This document shows, piece by piece, positions 26,548 to 35,431 of a DNA stretch of 64,000 bases. This stretch comes from RU20A sp042610495 (GTDB taxonomy: Bacteria > Pseudomonadota > Alphaproteobacteria > Rhizobiales > Rhizobiaceae). The DNA lies in the NCBI RefSeq assembly GCF_042610495.1, contig NZ_JBHGAP010000003.1, positions 62,001 to 126,000 of the forward strand, read 5' to 3'. Below the pieces are notes generated by a model, which was not told the DNA's origin, did no database searches, and worked only from the letters and a program-made list of their open reading frames with translations. The first letter of the stretch is position 1. The number at the start of each line of letters is the position of its first letter. The position numbers were made by a program, and so were the translations under genes.

Positions 26548-27534
26548 CTACCACCGGTGGTGGACGTGCGGCGCAATCAGGCGCTCATAGATGTCGTGCG
26601 TTGCCGTCATGGCCGCTTGTGACAGCGGCGGCAGGTCGGCAGCCTGAGCATTGGCGCGGGCCTGTTCGGCGTTGCGCGCACCGGGGATGACGACGGTCAC
26701 GGCATCCGCCATCAGGATCCACCGCAGCGCGAAGGCCGCCATGGCCTGGTCGGCCGGCACAAGCTTGCGGATTTCCTCGACGGCCTCAAGGCCGACCTCG
26801 AAGGGAACGCCGGCGAAGGTCTCGCCCACGTCGAAGGCTTCACCGTTGCGGTTGAAGGCACGGTGGTCGTCGGAGGCGAACGTGCTTGCCGCCGTGATCT
26901 TGCCGGAGAGCAGGCCGCTCGCCAGGGGAACGCGCGCGATGACGGCCACTTTCTTTGCCTGAGCCTCGCGGAAGAAGAGATGCGACGGCCGCTGGCGGAA
27001 GATGTTGTAGATGATCTGGATGCTTTCGACACCCGGATAGTCGATCGCCTTCAGCGCTTCCTCGACTTTCTCGACGCTGACGCCGTAGCCCCTGATCTTG
27101 CCCTTGGCCTTCAGGGCCTCCAGCGCATCGAAGACACCGCGGCGGTACAGCACCTCGGTCGGCGGGCAGTGAAGCTGTACGAGGTCGAGCGTTTCGACGG
27201 CCAGGTTTTTCAGGCTGCGGTCGATGAAGGCTTCGAGATTTTCCGCGGTGTAGCCATCGGCGACATGCGGGCTCAGCCGCCGGCCCGCCTTGGTGGCGAC
27301 CATCGGCCGGGGACCGCTGCGGCCCGAGAGCACGTCGGCCACGATGCGCTCGGAGCGGCCGTCGCCATAGACATCGGCGGTGTCGATGAAGGTCATGCCC
27401 GCATCCAGCGCTGCATTGAGGGCGGCGCGGCCATCGGCCTCGCTCACCTCGCCCCAGGAGCCGCCGATCTGCCAGGCGCCGAAGCCGACGGGGGTAACGG
27501 TGAAGGGCATGCGCCCGAAGGGTCGTTGGTGCAT
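26548..27534 (-). CDS. Aldo/keto reductase
   Basis: A 328-residue AKR-fold oxidoreductase. Catalytic tetrad positions are visible: Asp and Tyr in FIDTADVYGDGRSE, Lys in MVATKAGRR and His in VQLHCPP; the NADPH site is near VIPGARNAEQARANA. ATG 27534 has GGAG 6 nt upstream, preferred over an in-frame ATG at 27546. It follows the L-rhamnose mutarotase gene by 65 bp on the same strand, so a role in L-fucose/L-rhamnose-type aldose oxidation is possible but not shown. Confidence 0.87.
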   Translation of the reverse strand: MHQRPFGRMPFTVTPVGFGAWQIGGSWGEVSEADGRAALNAALDAGMTFIDTADVYGDGRSERIVADVLSGRSGPRPMVATKAGRRLSPHVADGYTAENLEAFIDRSLKNLAVETLDLVQLHCPPTEVLYRRGVFDALEALKAKGKIRGYGVSVEKVEEALKAIDYPGVESIQIIYNIFRQRPSHLFFREAQAKKVAVIARVPLASGLLSGKITAASTFASDDHRAFNRNGEAFDVGETFAGVPFEVGLEAVEEIRKLVPADQAMAAFALRWILMADAVTVVIPGARNAEQARANAQAADLPPLSQAAMTATHDIYERLIAPHVHHRW

Positions 27535-27599
27535 CGTGATCTCCATGGGTGATGTCTTCGCGTCCAGATGGGGCGCTGCCGGGTGGAGGAAAGGGTGGG

Positions 27600-27914
27600 T
27601 CAGGGAAGGTGGAACATTTTCACCAGCGGTATCTGCACCGGCGTGTTGTCGGGTTCCACGGCCATGATGTCGGCCATGTAATCCCACCAGCGGCGCACGA
27701 TCTCGTTTTGCGGCAGGGCGTCCATCGTGTGGTCCTCAGGACGCTTCAGAATGGCGAAGAGATGGTGTGTCTCCTCGTCCAGCCAGATGGAATAATCGCT
27801 TGCGCCAGCCTCGGTGAGGAGCGCTGCCAGCTCCGGCCAGATCTCGTCATGGCGCTTGCGGTATTCTGCCGCCTGTCCCTCGTTCAGGATCATCCGAAAC
27901 GCAATCGTTTCCAT
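27600..27914 (-). CDS. rhaM: L-rhamnose mutarotase
   Basis: A 104-residue ferredoxin-like-fold protein. Family features: AFRMILNEGQAAEYRKRHDEIWPEL, the DYSIWLDEETHHLFAILK strand pair and the C-terminal WWDYMADIM. RhaM interconverts alpha and beta anomers of L-rhamnose and related 6-deoxyhexoses. GGGAGG precedes ATG 27914 by 6 nt. No other canonical rhamnose gene (rhaI, rhaD, rhaDI) is nearby; the FGGY kinase at 14389 is the only rhamnulokinase-like protein in the window. Confidence 0.9.
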   Translation of the reverse strand: METIAFRMILNEGQAAEYRKRHDEIWPELAALLTEAGASDYSIWLDEETHHLFAILKRPEDHTMDALPQNEIVRRWWDYMADIMAVEPDNTPVQIPLVKMFHLP

Positions 27915-28047
27915 GTTTGGCCTCCCTGTCTGCCTGCCTGTGCGGCCGCGACGTGACCCGAAGGACGGCCTCCCGTCAAGACCGAAGCGCATGTCGCGAA
28001 CACGGCGCGCGCAGTCACGCGACGATGACGCAATCGTGCCTGGGGCG

Positions 28048-28073
28048 GGAACCAATCCGTCGATAGGGTCATT
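28048..28073 (+). promoter_or_regulatory. Possible EcfG-type promoter (one mismatch)
   Basis: GGAAC (28048-28052), 17-nt spacer, CATT (28070-28073) against consensus CGTT. It lies 64 bp before the hypothetical gene at 28138. Confidence 0.35.
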
Positions 28074-28137
28074 GTCTCAACGGCCAATGGTGGCCAACGC
28101 ACGGCCTGCTCGGTCCTGCGAAGGGAAGGAGGTCAAC

Positions 28138-28521
28138 ATGTCGAACTTGCCAGACCTGCATGACGGTCATGCACCCATCACCCTGCAGCAGCTTTTCGGG
28201 GAGGCGCTCGACGCCTTCGATGACTGGGAACCGGGTTCCAGCGAACCCACCGTGACGCATGAAGGGCAGATCTATCCGATCAGCGCCGTCTTCGACCGGA
28301 TGCGGGGCTGCACGGATATCCTGCCGAACAATCTTGTCGTGATCCTGAAGGAAAGGGTGACGAAGCCCCTGACGAGCGAGGCCTATGACCAGATCCCGTT
28401 TTCCACGGCGGCCCGCGTGATGGGCATTCTGGTCCGCCGCCGCCGGCGTTCCGAGCCGTCGGACATTGCCGGCCTGATCGAGGCCATGACCCACAGCCGT
28501 CCGTCGCCGGTACGGCCGTAA
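28138..28521 (+). CDS. Hypothetical protein, 127 residues
   Basis: A credible gene: perfect AAGGAGG 5 nt before ATG 28138 and a terminator after the stop. The protein is acidic at the N-terminus (ITLQQLFGEALDAFDDWEPGSSEP), then has a TVTHEGQIYPISAVFDRMRGCTDILPN core and a basic patch (RRRRRSEP) near the C-terminus. No signal peptide or membrane span. I do not recognise a domain. It is divergent from rhaM. Confidence 0.75.
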   Translation: MSNLPDLHDGHAPITLQQLFGEALDAFDDWEPGSSEPTVTHEGQIYPISAVFDRMRGCTDILPNNLVVILKERVTKPLTSEAYDQIPFSTAARVMGILVRRRRRSEPSDIAGLIEAMTHSRPSPVRP

Positions 28522-28546
28522 CCGGAGGCCGAGAGGGCCTGACATG

Positions 28547-28582
28547 AAAAGCGGGAGATCCGGTGCCGGATCTCCCGCTTTT
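28547..28582. terminator. Bidirectional terminator with 17-bp stem
   Basis: AAAAGCGGGAGATCCGG (28547-28563) pairs without mismatch with 28566-28582. A- and T-runs at the ends let it stop both the hypothetical gene (plus) and tal (minus). Confidence 0.92.
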
Positions 28583-28604
28583 CGTTTTCATAGAGGTCAG
28601 CCGA

Positions 28605-29570
28605 TCAGGCGGCGGCGCGCTGCAGGCGCTGGGCGACCATGGCGCGGAGCGCGCCGAGATCCTTGGCGAAGGCGCGGATGCCTTCGGCGATCTTTTCGGT
28701 CGCCATGGCGTCTTCGTTCAGCATCCAGCGGAAGGTCTTCTCGTCGATGTCGAGCTTCGGCTGCGCCGAGACCGTTTCCGGCGAGAGCTTGCGCGTCAGC
28801 GTGCCGGTGTCCTTTTCGAGCTCGTCGAGCAGGTTCGGCGAGATGGTCAGGCGGTCGCAGCCGGCCAGCGCCTCGATTTCACCCGTGTTGCGGAAGGAGG
28901 CGCCCATGACGATCGTGTCGATGCCGTGGGTCTTGTAATAGGCGTAGATGTCGCGCACCGAGAGCACGCCCGGATCTTCTTCCGGCGTGTAGTCCTTGCC
29001 CGTCGACTTCTTGTACCAGTCGAGGATGCGGCCGACGAAGGGCGAGATGAGGAAGGCGCCGGCATCGGCGCAGGCAACGGCCTGGGCCTTGTTGAACAGC
29101 AGCGTCAGATTGCAGTCGATGCCTTCCTTCTGGAGGACTTCGGCGGCGCGGATGCCTTCCCAGGTGGAGGCAAGCTTGATGAGGATGCGGTCACGCTCGA
29201 TGCCGCGGTCCTTGTAGGCCGCGATGATCTGGTGGGCCTTTTCGATCGAGGCCTTGGTGTCGAAGGAGAGGTCCGCATCGACTTCGGTCGAGACGCGGCC
29301 GGGCACGAGGCCGACCAGCGCTGCGCCGACGGAGATGGCGAGGCGATCGGCAACGGCAGCGACGACGGCGTCGGACGAGCCTGTCTGCGAATTGCCCCAC
29401 TTGACGGCTTCATCGACCGCATCGGCAAACATGGGCGTGCCCAACGCCTTCAGCACGATGGTCGGGTTTGTGGTGCAATCGACCGGCTTCAGGCGGGCAA
29501 CCGCCTCGATATCGCCGGTGTCGGCCACCACGGTGGTCATGCTGCGCAGTTGTTCAAGCTTGGATGCCAC
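28605..29570 (-). CDS. tal: Transaldolase
   Basis: A 321-residue TalB-type transaldolase. Start is GTG 29570 (GGAGGA 7 nt upstream). Motifs: VDCTTNPTIVLKAL, EVDADLSFDTKA, the Schiff-base lysine in RILIKLASTWEG, LLFNKAQAVACADAGAFLISPFVGRILDWY and VMGASFRN. It moves a dihydroxyacetone unit between sedoheptulose 7-phosphate and glyceraldehyde 3-phosphate in the pentose phosphate pathway. It is divergent from a SorC-family regulator that may tune it in response to sugars. Confidence 0.96.
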   Translation of the reverse strand: MASKLEQLRSMTTVVADTGDIEAVARLKPVDCTTNPTIVLKALGTPMFADAVDEAVKWGNSQTGSSDAVVAAVADRLAISVGAALVGLVPGRVSTEVDADLSFDTKASIEKAHQIIAAYKDRGIERDRILIKLASTWEGIRAAEVLQKEGIDCNLTLLFNKAQAVACADAGAFLISPFVGRILDWYKKSTGKDYTPEEDPGVLSVRDIYAYYKTHGIDTIVMGASFRNTGEIEALAGCDRLTISPNLLDELEKDTGTLTRKLSPETVSAQPKLDIDEKTFRWMLNEDAMATEKIAEGIRAFAKDLGALRAMVAQRLQRAAA

Positions 29571-29710
29571 GGATCTGTCCTCCGAAATCGGCGACGGGAC
29601 GGCGTGTCCCGCGCCTTGAAACGTTCTTCCTCCCGAAAGGAGGCCAAAGGCGGCGGGTCTCTGTCCCGTCCTTCCTCTCTCCTCTGCCTTATCGTGCAAT
29701 CATGGCATTT

Positions 29711-29731
29711 TTGTCAAATCATTTGATCAAA
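29711..29731. promoter_or_regulatory. Palindrome TCAAAT-C-ATTTGA between tal and SorC-type regulator
   Basis: Perfect inner palindrome at 29714-29726, with flanks that extend the symmetry (TTTTG ... CAAAA) with one extra base. It sits in the 247-bp divergent region between tal (start 29570) and the SorC-type gene (start 29818) and is a natural candidate operator. Confidence 0.5.
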
Positions 29732-29817
29732 AGTCGCGCCGAATGCTAAAGACAAAAGCAGGGTGAATGGGCAGGCGCCCCGCGCCGGTACAGGACACAA
29801 GAGAAAACGAGGACAGG

Positions 29818-30786
29818 ATGGCGAAGCTTCCGCGACATGCGCCCGTGCTTCTGGAAACGCGGTCGCTGCGCGCCCGGGCCGCCTGGCTCTATTACAATCG
29901 CGGCATGACGCAAAAGGACATCGCCGAGCATCTGGGGGTCAGCCGTTCCACGGTGATCCGCATGCTGGACGAGGCCCGCAAGCGTGCCGAGGTGCAGATC
30001 ATCATCAACCAGACGCCCGGTGAATGCACCGAGCTGGAGATGCTGCTGGAAGAGCGCTACGGGCTGGACGAGGCGATCGTGGTGCCGGGCGAGGGCGATG
30101 CGCTGCAGACGGCGCGCGATGTGGGGGCTGCACTCGGCCGCTTCCTCTCCGACGTCATCACCGACGGCGCCGTCGTCGGCGTCGGCTGGGGGCGCACGCT
30201 GAATGCCTCGCTGCAGACCTTCTGTCCCAGCCGCCGCGAGGGCGTGCAGGTCCTCTCGCTCCTTGGCGGCCTCGTGGACACGACCGTCATCAACCCGGTC
30301 GAATATTCCTGGCGCATGGCGAGCCTGCTGGGCGGCGAATGCCTGCTCTTTCTCGCGCCGCTCATCGTCGATAGCGCGGAGACCAAGCGGCGGCTGATCG
30401 AGCATTGCGGGCTCGGCCAGCTGATGGATCTCGCCAACCATCTCGACATCGCCGTGGTCAGCTGCGGCGATTTCGTGCTGTCGGGCACCTCACTGTCGCA
30501 CAACTTCATCGCCGATGCCGACCAGAAAAGCCTGCTTCAGGCCGGCGCGATCTGCGACACCATGTGCCACTTCCTCGATGCCGAGGGGCGCACGGTGGAT
30601 CATCCGATCCACGACCGCGTCATGTCCGTCGGGCTCGACACGGTCGCGCGGGCCAAGCACATCGTGCTCGCCTCCGGCGGCGCCCACCGCGCCCGCGCCA
30701 TCCGCGCCACCATGCGGCGCACGGGGTGCCACACGCTGGTGACGGACGAGGGCGCGGCGCGGATCCTGCTGGAACTGGCGGGGTGA
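29818..30786 (+). CDS. SorC-family transcriptional regulator
   Basis: A 322-residue regulator. The N-terminal helix-turn-helix is RAAWLYYNRGMTQKDIAEHLGVSRSTVIRMLDEARKRAEV (about 20-60). The C-terminal sugar-phosphate-binding domain has VVGVGWGRTLNASL, LLGGLVDTT and a terminal LVTDEGAARILLEL. Relatives include EryD, SmoC and DeoR-like SorC repressors of polyol loci. ATG 29818 follows GAGGA. Its target is not shown; candidates are tal or sugar genes outside the window. Confidence 0.9.
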   Translation: MAKLPRHAPVLLETRSLRARAAWLYYNRGMTQKDIAEHLGVSRSTVIRMLDEARKRAEVQIIINQTPGECTELEMLLEERYGLDEAIVVPGEGDALQTARDVGAALGRFLSDVITDGAVVGVGWGRTLNASLQTFCPSRREGVQVLSLLGGLVDTTVINPVEYSWRMASLLGGECLLFLAPLIVDSAETKRRLIEHCGLGQLMDLANHLDIAVVSCGDFVLSGTSLSHNFIADADQKSLLQAGAICDTMCHFLDAEGRTVDHPIHDRVMSVGLDTVARAKHIVLASGGAHRARAIRATMRRTGCHTLVTDEGAARILLELAG

Positions 30787-30860
30787 TGGGGTGGGTGGGC
30801 TTCCCTCGCCGTCAACGCGGTTGCTGATCGAGTGACAGGCAGGGCTTCCCTTCTCTGCGT

Positions 30861-30950
30861 CGTCCTCGGGCTTGACCCGAGGACCCATGCGGCGCCCTCT
30901 GCGCCCTTGGCCGTGGATCCTCGGCTCGGTGGCCGAGGATCCACGGCTGG
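30861..30950. repeat. Rhizobial palindromic repeat element
   Basis: Two inverted repeats: a CCTCGGGcttgacCCGAGG core (30863-30882), then CCGTGGATCCTCGG/CCGAGGATCCACGG (30911-30924 with 30933-30946, perfect 14-bp arms). It lies between the SorC-type gene and the convergent RND gene. Related copies are at 41815-42344, 59088-59170 and 62581-62717. It could also act as a bidirectional terminator. Confidence 0.75.
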
Positions 30951-30996
30951 GGCCTTAAGAATGAGCTAGAGCAAAAGCACGCTGCGTTTTCCGCTC

Positions 30997-33900
30997 TCAC
31001 TCCGCTGCCAGGTGAAGCTTTGCGGCTTCCGCTTCGGCCAGAGTTTTCCCGGCCGCGTCCGGCGCGTCCTTCTTCTTCGGCTCGCGGCCGAAGAAGAGGG
31101 CGTAGGCGGCGGGAAGGACGAGGATGGTCAGCACCGTCGCGACCAGGATGCCGCCCATCATGGCGTAGGCGAGCGGGCCCCAGAAGACGCCACGGGAGAT
31201 CGGGATCAGCGCCAGGACGGCGGTCAGGGCCGTCAGCACGATCGGGCGGAAGCGGCGAACGGCCGCCCCGACGATCGCGTCCATCCGCTCGTGTCCGGCG
31301 GCTATATCCTGGTCGATCTGGTCGATGAGGATGATCGAGTTGCGGATGATGATGCCGAGCAGCGCGATGACGCCGAGAATGGCGACGAAGCCGAAGGCGG
31401 CGCCGCTGATGAGAAGGGCTGCGGCGGCACCGATGATGCCGAGCGGACCGGTTGCCAGAACCAGCATGGACTTGCCGAAGTGCTGGAGCTGCGCCATCAG
31501 CAGGACCACGATGATGATCAGCATGATCGGCGCCTTGGCAGCAATCGAGTTCTGGCTTTCGGCGCTGTCTTCGGCCCCGCCCTGAATCTCGACCTTGTAG
31601 CCGGACGGGAGTGCTGCGCGCAGGTCTGCCATCTCCTTGTACATCTTGAGCGACACGTCGTTCGGCTGAACATTGTCCGGCAGGGTGGCCCGCACGGTGA
31701 TGCTCGGCAGGCGGTCGCGCCGCCATTCGATGCCCTGTTCCATCACTGGCACGACGCGGGCGATCTGCGAGAGAGGCACGAAGCCGCCGAAATCCGTGGG
31801 GATGTAGATGGAGTTGACGGAGGTCAGCAGGTTGCGGCTGGCGTCGGGCTCGCGCGCCACGATGGAGATGGTCTCCTCGCCACTGCGGAAGTCGGAAAGC
31901 GGTGCGCCACTGACGGACGCCTGCAGCATCTGCCGGATGCGCTGCGAGGTGACGCCGAGCGCGCGGGCGCGGTCTTGGTCCACGACCAGCTTCATGGCCG
32001 GCACGGGCTCCAGCCAGTCGTCGTGGACGGCGCCCAGCAGCGGGTTGGCCTGGAAGCGTGCCTTGACCTCGTCGGCAATGCGGCGCACCTCGTCGCGTTC
32101 GGGGCCGATAACACGCATCTGCACGGCCCAGCCGGTCGGCGGTCCGAGGAAGAGGCGGTCCACCTTGCCACGCACGGTCGGGAAGTCCTTGGCGAGGATA
32201 TCGCGCAGCTTGACGATCAGGCGTTCGCGGGCCGGTTCGTCGTTCGCCATCACGAGAAGCTGGGCATAGTTGGGATTGCGAAGCTGCTGGTCGAGCGGCA
32301 GGAAGAAGCGCGGTGCGCCTTCGCCGACATAGGTGGCGATGAACTTCTTGTCCGGATCGTCCATGATGCGGTCTTCGAGCGCGGCGGCCTGCTTCTCGAC
32401 CTCTTTGATGCTCGTTCCTTCCGGCAGCCACATATCGACGAGGATTTCCGGCCGCGAGGATTGCGGGAAGAAGTTCTGCGGGATGAACTGGAAGGACCAG
32501 AGGCTGGTGGCGAAGGTGCCGAGCGTCAGCAGGAGCACGATGATGCGATGGCGCACGGCCCAGCCCACCGTGGCCCGCAGGCCGCGATAAAAGCGCGTGT
32601 CGAAGGCATCATGGTGATTGCCGGCATGGGGGCGCTGCTTGAGGATCATGTATCCGAGCCAGGGCGTGAAATAGACCGCCACGAACCAGGAAATGACCAG
32701 CGCGATGCCGACGACGTAGAAGAGCGAGCGGACATATTCGCCTGCGGTGGAATCGGCAAAGCCCACCGGAATGAAGCCGGCCGTGGTGATGAGCGTGCCC
32801 GTCAGCATCGGGAAAGCGGTGGAGGAATAGGCAAAGCTTGCCGCATCGATCTTGACGAGGCCTTCCTCCAGTTTCCGCTCCATGAGTTCCACGACGATCA
32901 TGGCGTCATCGACCAGCAGGCCGAGCGCGATGATGAGGGCGCCGAGCGAGATGCGCTGCAGGTCGATGCCGAGCTCGTACATGACGGCGAAGGTGCCGGC
33001 GAGGACGAGCGGGATGGCGATGGCGATGACCATGCCGGACCGCCAGCCGATCGACAGGAAGGAGACGACGAGCACGATGGCCAGTGCCTCGCCCAGCGCA
33101 TGCATGAATTCGCTGATGGCCTCGCGCACGACTTCGGGCTGGTTGGAGATCTGGTCGACCTTCACGCCGTGCGGCAGGGTATGCTCGAACTGCTCGAAGG
33201 TCTTATCCACGGCTGCGCCGACATCGGTGACCTTGAAGCCCTTGGCCATGACCACGCCGATCTGGACGCTGTCGGCGCCGTTGAAGCGGAACTTGCGGTC
33301 ATAGGGATCCTGAAGACCCGCCGTGACGGTTGCGATGTCGCCGAGGCGCGTCACATTGTTGCCGGAGCGCAGCCGCAGCTCGCGGATGTCGTCCACGGCA
33401 TCGACGCTGCCTTCGACGGTGATGCGTACCGAGCGCTCGCCCGTGTCGATGGTGCCGGCGGGATCGACATTGTTCTGGCCGGCCAGGGTCGATTGCAGGT
33501 CGGCGAGCGTCAGGCCGCGTTCGGCAAGAAGCTTTGAGGAGATGTCGATATAGACCTTCTGGGGCTGGTCGCCGAGGATCACGGCCTTTTCGATGCCGGG
33601 CGTGGTCAGCAGCATGTCACGGGCCGACAGGGCGAACTTCTTCAGTTCCGGGTAGGTAAAGCCCTCGCCGGTCAGCGAATAGAGGGTGATGAAGGTGTCG
33701 CCGAACTCGTCGTTGAAGAAGGGGCCGATCATGTCGCTCGGCAGTTCGGCCCTGATGTCGCCGACCTTCTTGCGCACCTGGTAGAAGGCGTCGGCCACTT
33801 CGGCCGAGTCCGTGTCGCCCTTGATCTGCAGGGTGATGATGGCGCTGCCGGCGCGGGTGTAGGATTTCACCCAGTCGATATGCGGGGTTTCCTGCAGCTT

Positions 33901-34152
33901 GCGCTCGATCTTGTTGACGACCTGGTCCTGCATTTCCTGGATGGTGGCGCCCGGCCAGGCGGCCTGGACGACCATGACGCGGAAGGTGAAGTCGGGGTCT
34001 TCCTTCTGGCCCATGTTCATGAGGCCGAAGATGCCGCCGAGCAGCATCACGCCGAAGAGGAAGCGGGCGATGCTCGGATGGCCGATGGCCCAGCGCGAGA
34101 GGTTGAACGAGCCCTTCGGGGCCGTGCTGTTGTCATCGACAGGCGCGGTCAT
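30997..34152 (-). CDS. RND efflux pump permease (HAE1-like)
   Basis: A 1051-residue inner-membrane RND transporter: N-terminal span (ARFLFGVMLLGGIFG), two large periplasmic loops, and the proton-relay aspartates in TM4 (GLLVDDAMIVVELMERK, about 410-425). The C-terminal half has IAILGVIALLGIIIRNSIILIDQ-type motifs. The N-terminal PSIARFLFG and GQKEDPDFTFRVMVV sequences resemble the less-studied VexF/AcrB-like branch rather than classical AcrB. It works with the adaptor encoded 24 bp upstream; no outer-membrane channel gene follows. Confidence 0.94.
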   Translation of the reverse strand: MTAPVDDNSTAPKGSFNLSRWAIGHPSIARFLFGVMLLGGIFGLMNMGQKEDPDFTFRVMVVQAAWPGATIQEMQDQVVNKIERKLQETPHIDWVKSYTRAGSAIITLQIKGDTDSAEVADAFYQVRKKVGDIRAELPSDMIGPFFNDEFGDTFITLYSLTGEGFTYPELKKFALSARDMLLTTPGIEKAVILGDQPQKVYIDISSKLLAERGLTLADLQSTLAGQNNVDPAGTIDTGERSVRITVEGSVDAVDDIRELRLRSGNNVTRLGDIATVTAGLQDPYDRKFRFNGADSVQIGVVMAKGFKVTDVGAAVDKTFEQFEHTLPHGVKVDQISNQPEVVREAISEFMHALGEALAIVLVVSFLSIGWRSGMVIAIAIPLVLAGTFAVMYELGIDLQRISLGALIIALGLLVDDAMIVVELMERKLEEGLVKIDAASFAYSSTAFPMLTGTLITTAGFIPVGFADSTAGEYVRSLFYVVGIALVISWFVAVYFTPWLGYMILKQRPHAGNHHDAFDTRFYRGLRATVGWAVRHRIIVLLLTLGTFATSLWSFQFIPQNFFPQSSRPEILVDMWLPEGTSIKEVEKQAAALEDRIMDDPDKKFIATYVGEGAPRFFLPLDQQLRNPNYAQLLVMANDEPARERLIVKLRDILAKDFPTVRGKVDRLFLGPPTGWAVQMRVIGPERDEVRRIADEVKARFQANPLLGAVHDDWLEPVPAMKLVVDQDRARALGVTSQRIRQMLQASVSGAPLSDFRSGEETISIVAREPDASRNLLTSVNSIYIPTDFGGFVPLSQIARVVPVMEQGIEWRRDRLPSITVRATLPDNVQPNDVSLKMYKEMADLRAALPSGYKVEIQGGAEDSAESQNSIAAKAPIMLIIIVVLLMAQLQHFGKSMLVLATGPLGIIGAAAALLISGAAFGFVAILGVIALLGIIIRNSIILIDQIDQDIAAGHERMDAIVGAAVRRFRPIVLTALTAVLALIPISRGVFWGPLAYAMMGGILVATVLTILVLPAAYALFFGREPKKKDAPDAAGKTLAEAEAAKLHLAAE

Positions 34153-34176
34153 GATCTTTGTTCCGTGTCCCTGGCG

Positions 34177-35337
34177 TCAGCGCTGGATACTGGCCGTGGC
34201 ATCGGCCACGGGTTCGGCCGTTGCATCGGCCTTGATGTCGGGATCGAGCTTGACCTTCAGGTTTTCCGCCATGAACTGCGTGCCGGCAGCGACGACGAGG
34301 TCGCCGGCCTCGAGGCCCTTGGCGATGTGGACGCCCTGGTCGGCGAATTCGGCGACTTCCACCTTTCGCGCATGCACGGTCTCGCTCTCGCGGGCCACCG
34401 TCCAGACGATCGGCTGCTTGTCCTTTTCGGCAAGGGCTGCGAGCGGAATGGTGATGAAATCCTTGTCCTCGTCGGCCGTGGTGAACACGAAGGCGGTCAT
34501 GCCGAGGCGCACGTGATCATTGTCCGGCACGCTGATGCGGACGTCGAAGGTGCGCGATGTCGGGTCTGCGCTGCCGGCGACCTCGCGGACCTTGCCGGTA
34601 AGCGCCAGATCCCGGTCAGACCAGAGGCCGACCGTCACTGCCTTGCCGACGGCGAAGGCGGCGATTTCCGTTTCGGGCACCGCGATCTGCACTTCCTTCT
34701 CGCTGTCGCGGGCGACGGTCACCACCGGTGTGCCGGCGGCGACGACGAGGCCCTGCTCGCCCTGGGTTGCCGTGACGATGCCGTCCTCGACGGCCGTGAG
34801 ATCGGTGTAGCGCACCTGGTTTTCGGCCTGGGAAAGGGTGGATTTCGCGCTGTCGCGGAGCGAAATCGCCTGGCTGACGCCGTTTTCGGCCTCCTCCAGC
34901 TGGGACTTCGATGCGACGTTCTTGGCGAAGAGATCGCTGGCACGCCGTTCCGCCGACTGGGCCGTGGCCACCTGTCGCTCTGCTGCGGCGAGGTTGGCCT
35001 TCGCGGTCTCGACCGAAAGACGGTAGTCCGTGGCATCGATACGGGCCAGCACGTCGCCTGCCTTGACGCGGTCGCCGATATTGACGCGGCGTTCGGTGAT
35101 CTTGCCGGCCACGCGGAAGCCCAGCGCCATTTCGCTGCGGGCGCGGATGCGGCCGGAATAGTCGAGCTTGCGCACGCCTTCCGCGCCCTTGACCTCCACG
35201 ACCTTCACCGGCCGGATGACAGGCGCTGGCGCCTCTGCCTTCTCCTCGCTGCAGCCGGCAAGAAGGCCTGCGGAAAGGGCAAGGAGGAGGCCGGCTGCGA
35301 GGCGGCTGCGGCGGAAGGCGGGCGTCTTCGAAAACAT
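34177..35337 (-). CDS. RND efflux periplasmic adaptor (membrane fusion) lipoprotein
   Basis: A 386-residue MFP. The signal peptide ends in the lipobox LLAGC (Cys about 28), so it is anchored as a lipoprotein. The split lipoyl domain (RARSEMALGFRVAGKITERRVNIGDRVKAGDVLARID), a helical hairpin (about 100-160, AKANLAAAERQVATAQSAERR) and beta-barrel domain follow. It bridges the RND pump to an outer-membrane channel encoded elsewhere. AGGA lies 8 nt before ATG 35337. Confidence 0.92.
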   Translation of the reverse strand: MFSKTPAFRRSRLAAGLLLALSAGLLAGCSEEKAEAPAPVIRPVKVVEVKGAEGVRKLDYSGRIRARSEMALGFRVAGKITERRVNIGDRVKAGDVLARIDATDYRLSVETAKANLAAAERQVATAQSAERRASDLFAKNVASKSQLEEAENGVSQAISLRDSAKSTLSQAENQVRYTDLTAVEDGIVTATQGEQGLVVAAGTPVVTVARDSEKEVQIAVPETEIAAFAVGKAVTVGLWSDRDLALTGKVREVAGSADPTSRTFDVRISVPDNDHVRLGMTAFVFTTADEDKDFITIPLAALAEKDKQPIVWTVARESETVHARKVEVAEFADQGVHIAKGLEAGDLVVAAGTQFMAENLKVKLDPDIKADATAEPVADATASIQR

Positions 35338-35407
35338 CTGGTCTGTCCTGGGTTCAATCGGGGCAGTGAAGCGGGATTGCGTGGTCTTGCAGTCAGCCTT
35401 GCGGGAC

Positions 35408-35425
35408 GGTGCGGTCAGCCGCACC
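35408..35425. other. Hairpin between tetR and adaptor genes
   Basis: GGTGCGG (35408-35414) and CCGCACC (35419-35425) form a perfect 7-bp stem with a TCAG loop in the 94-bp gap. No T-run follows on either strand; it may attenuate or stabilise the operon mRNA. Confidence 0.45.
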
Positions 35426-35431
35426 CTCCGC

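Noticed and set aside
28605..29726. EcfG-type promoter upstream of tal
   Set aside because: AACGTT occurs near 29618 but no GTTCC partner lies at the proper distance on the minus strand.
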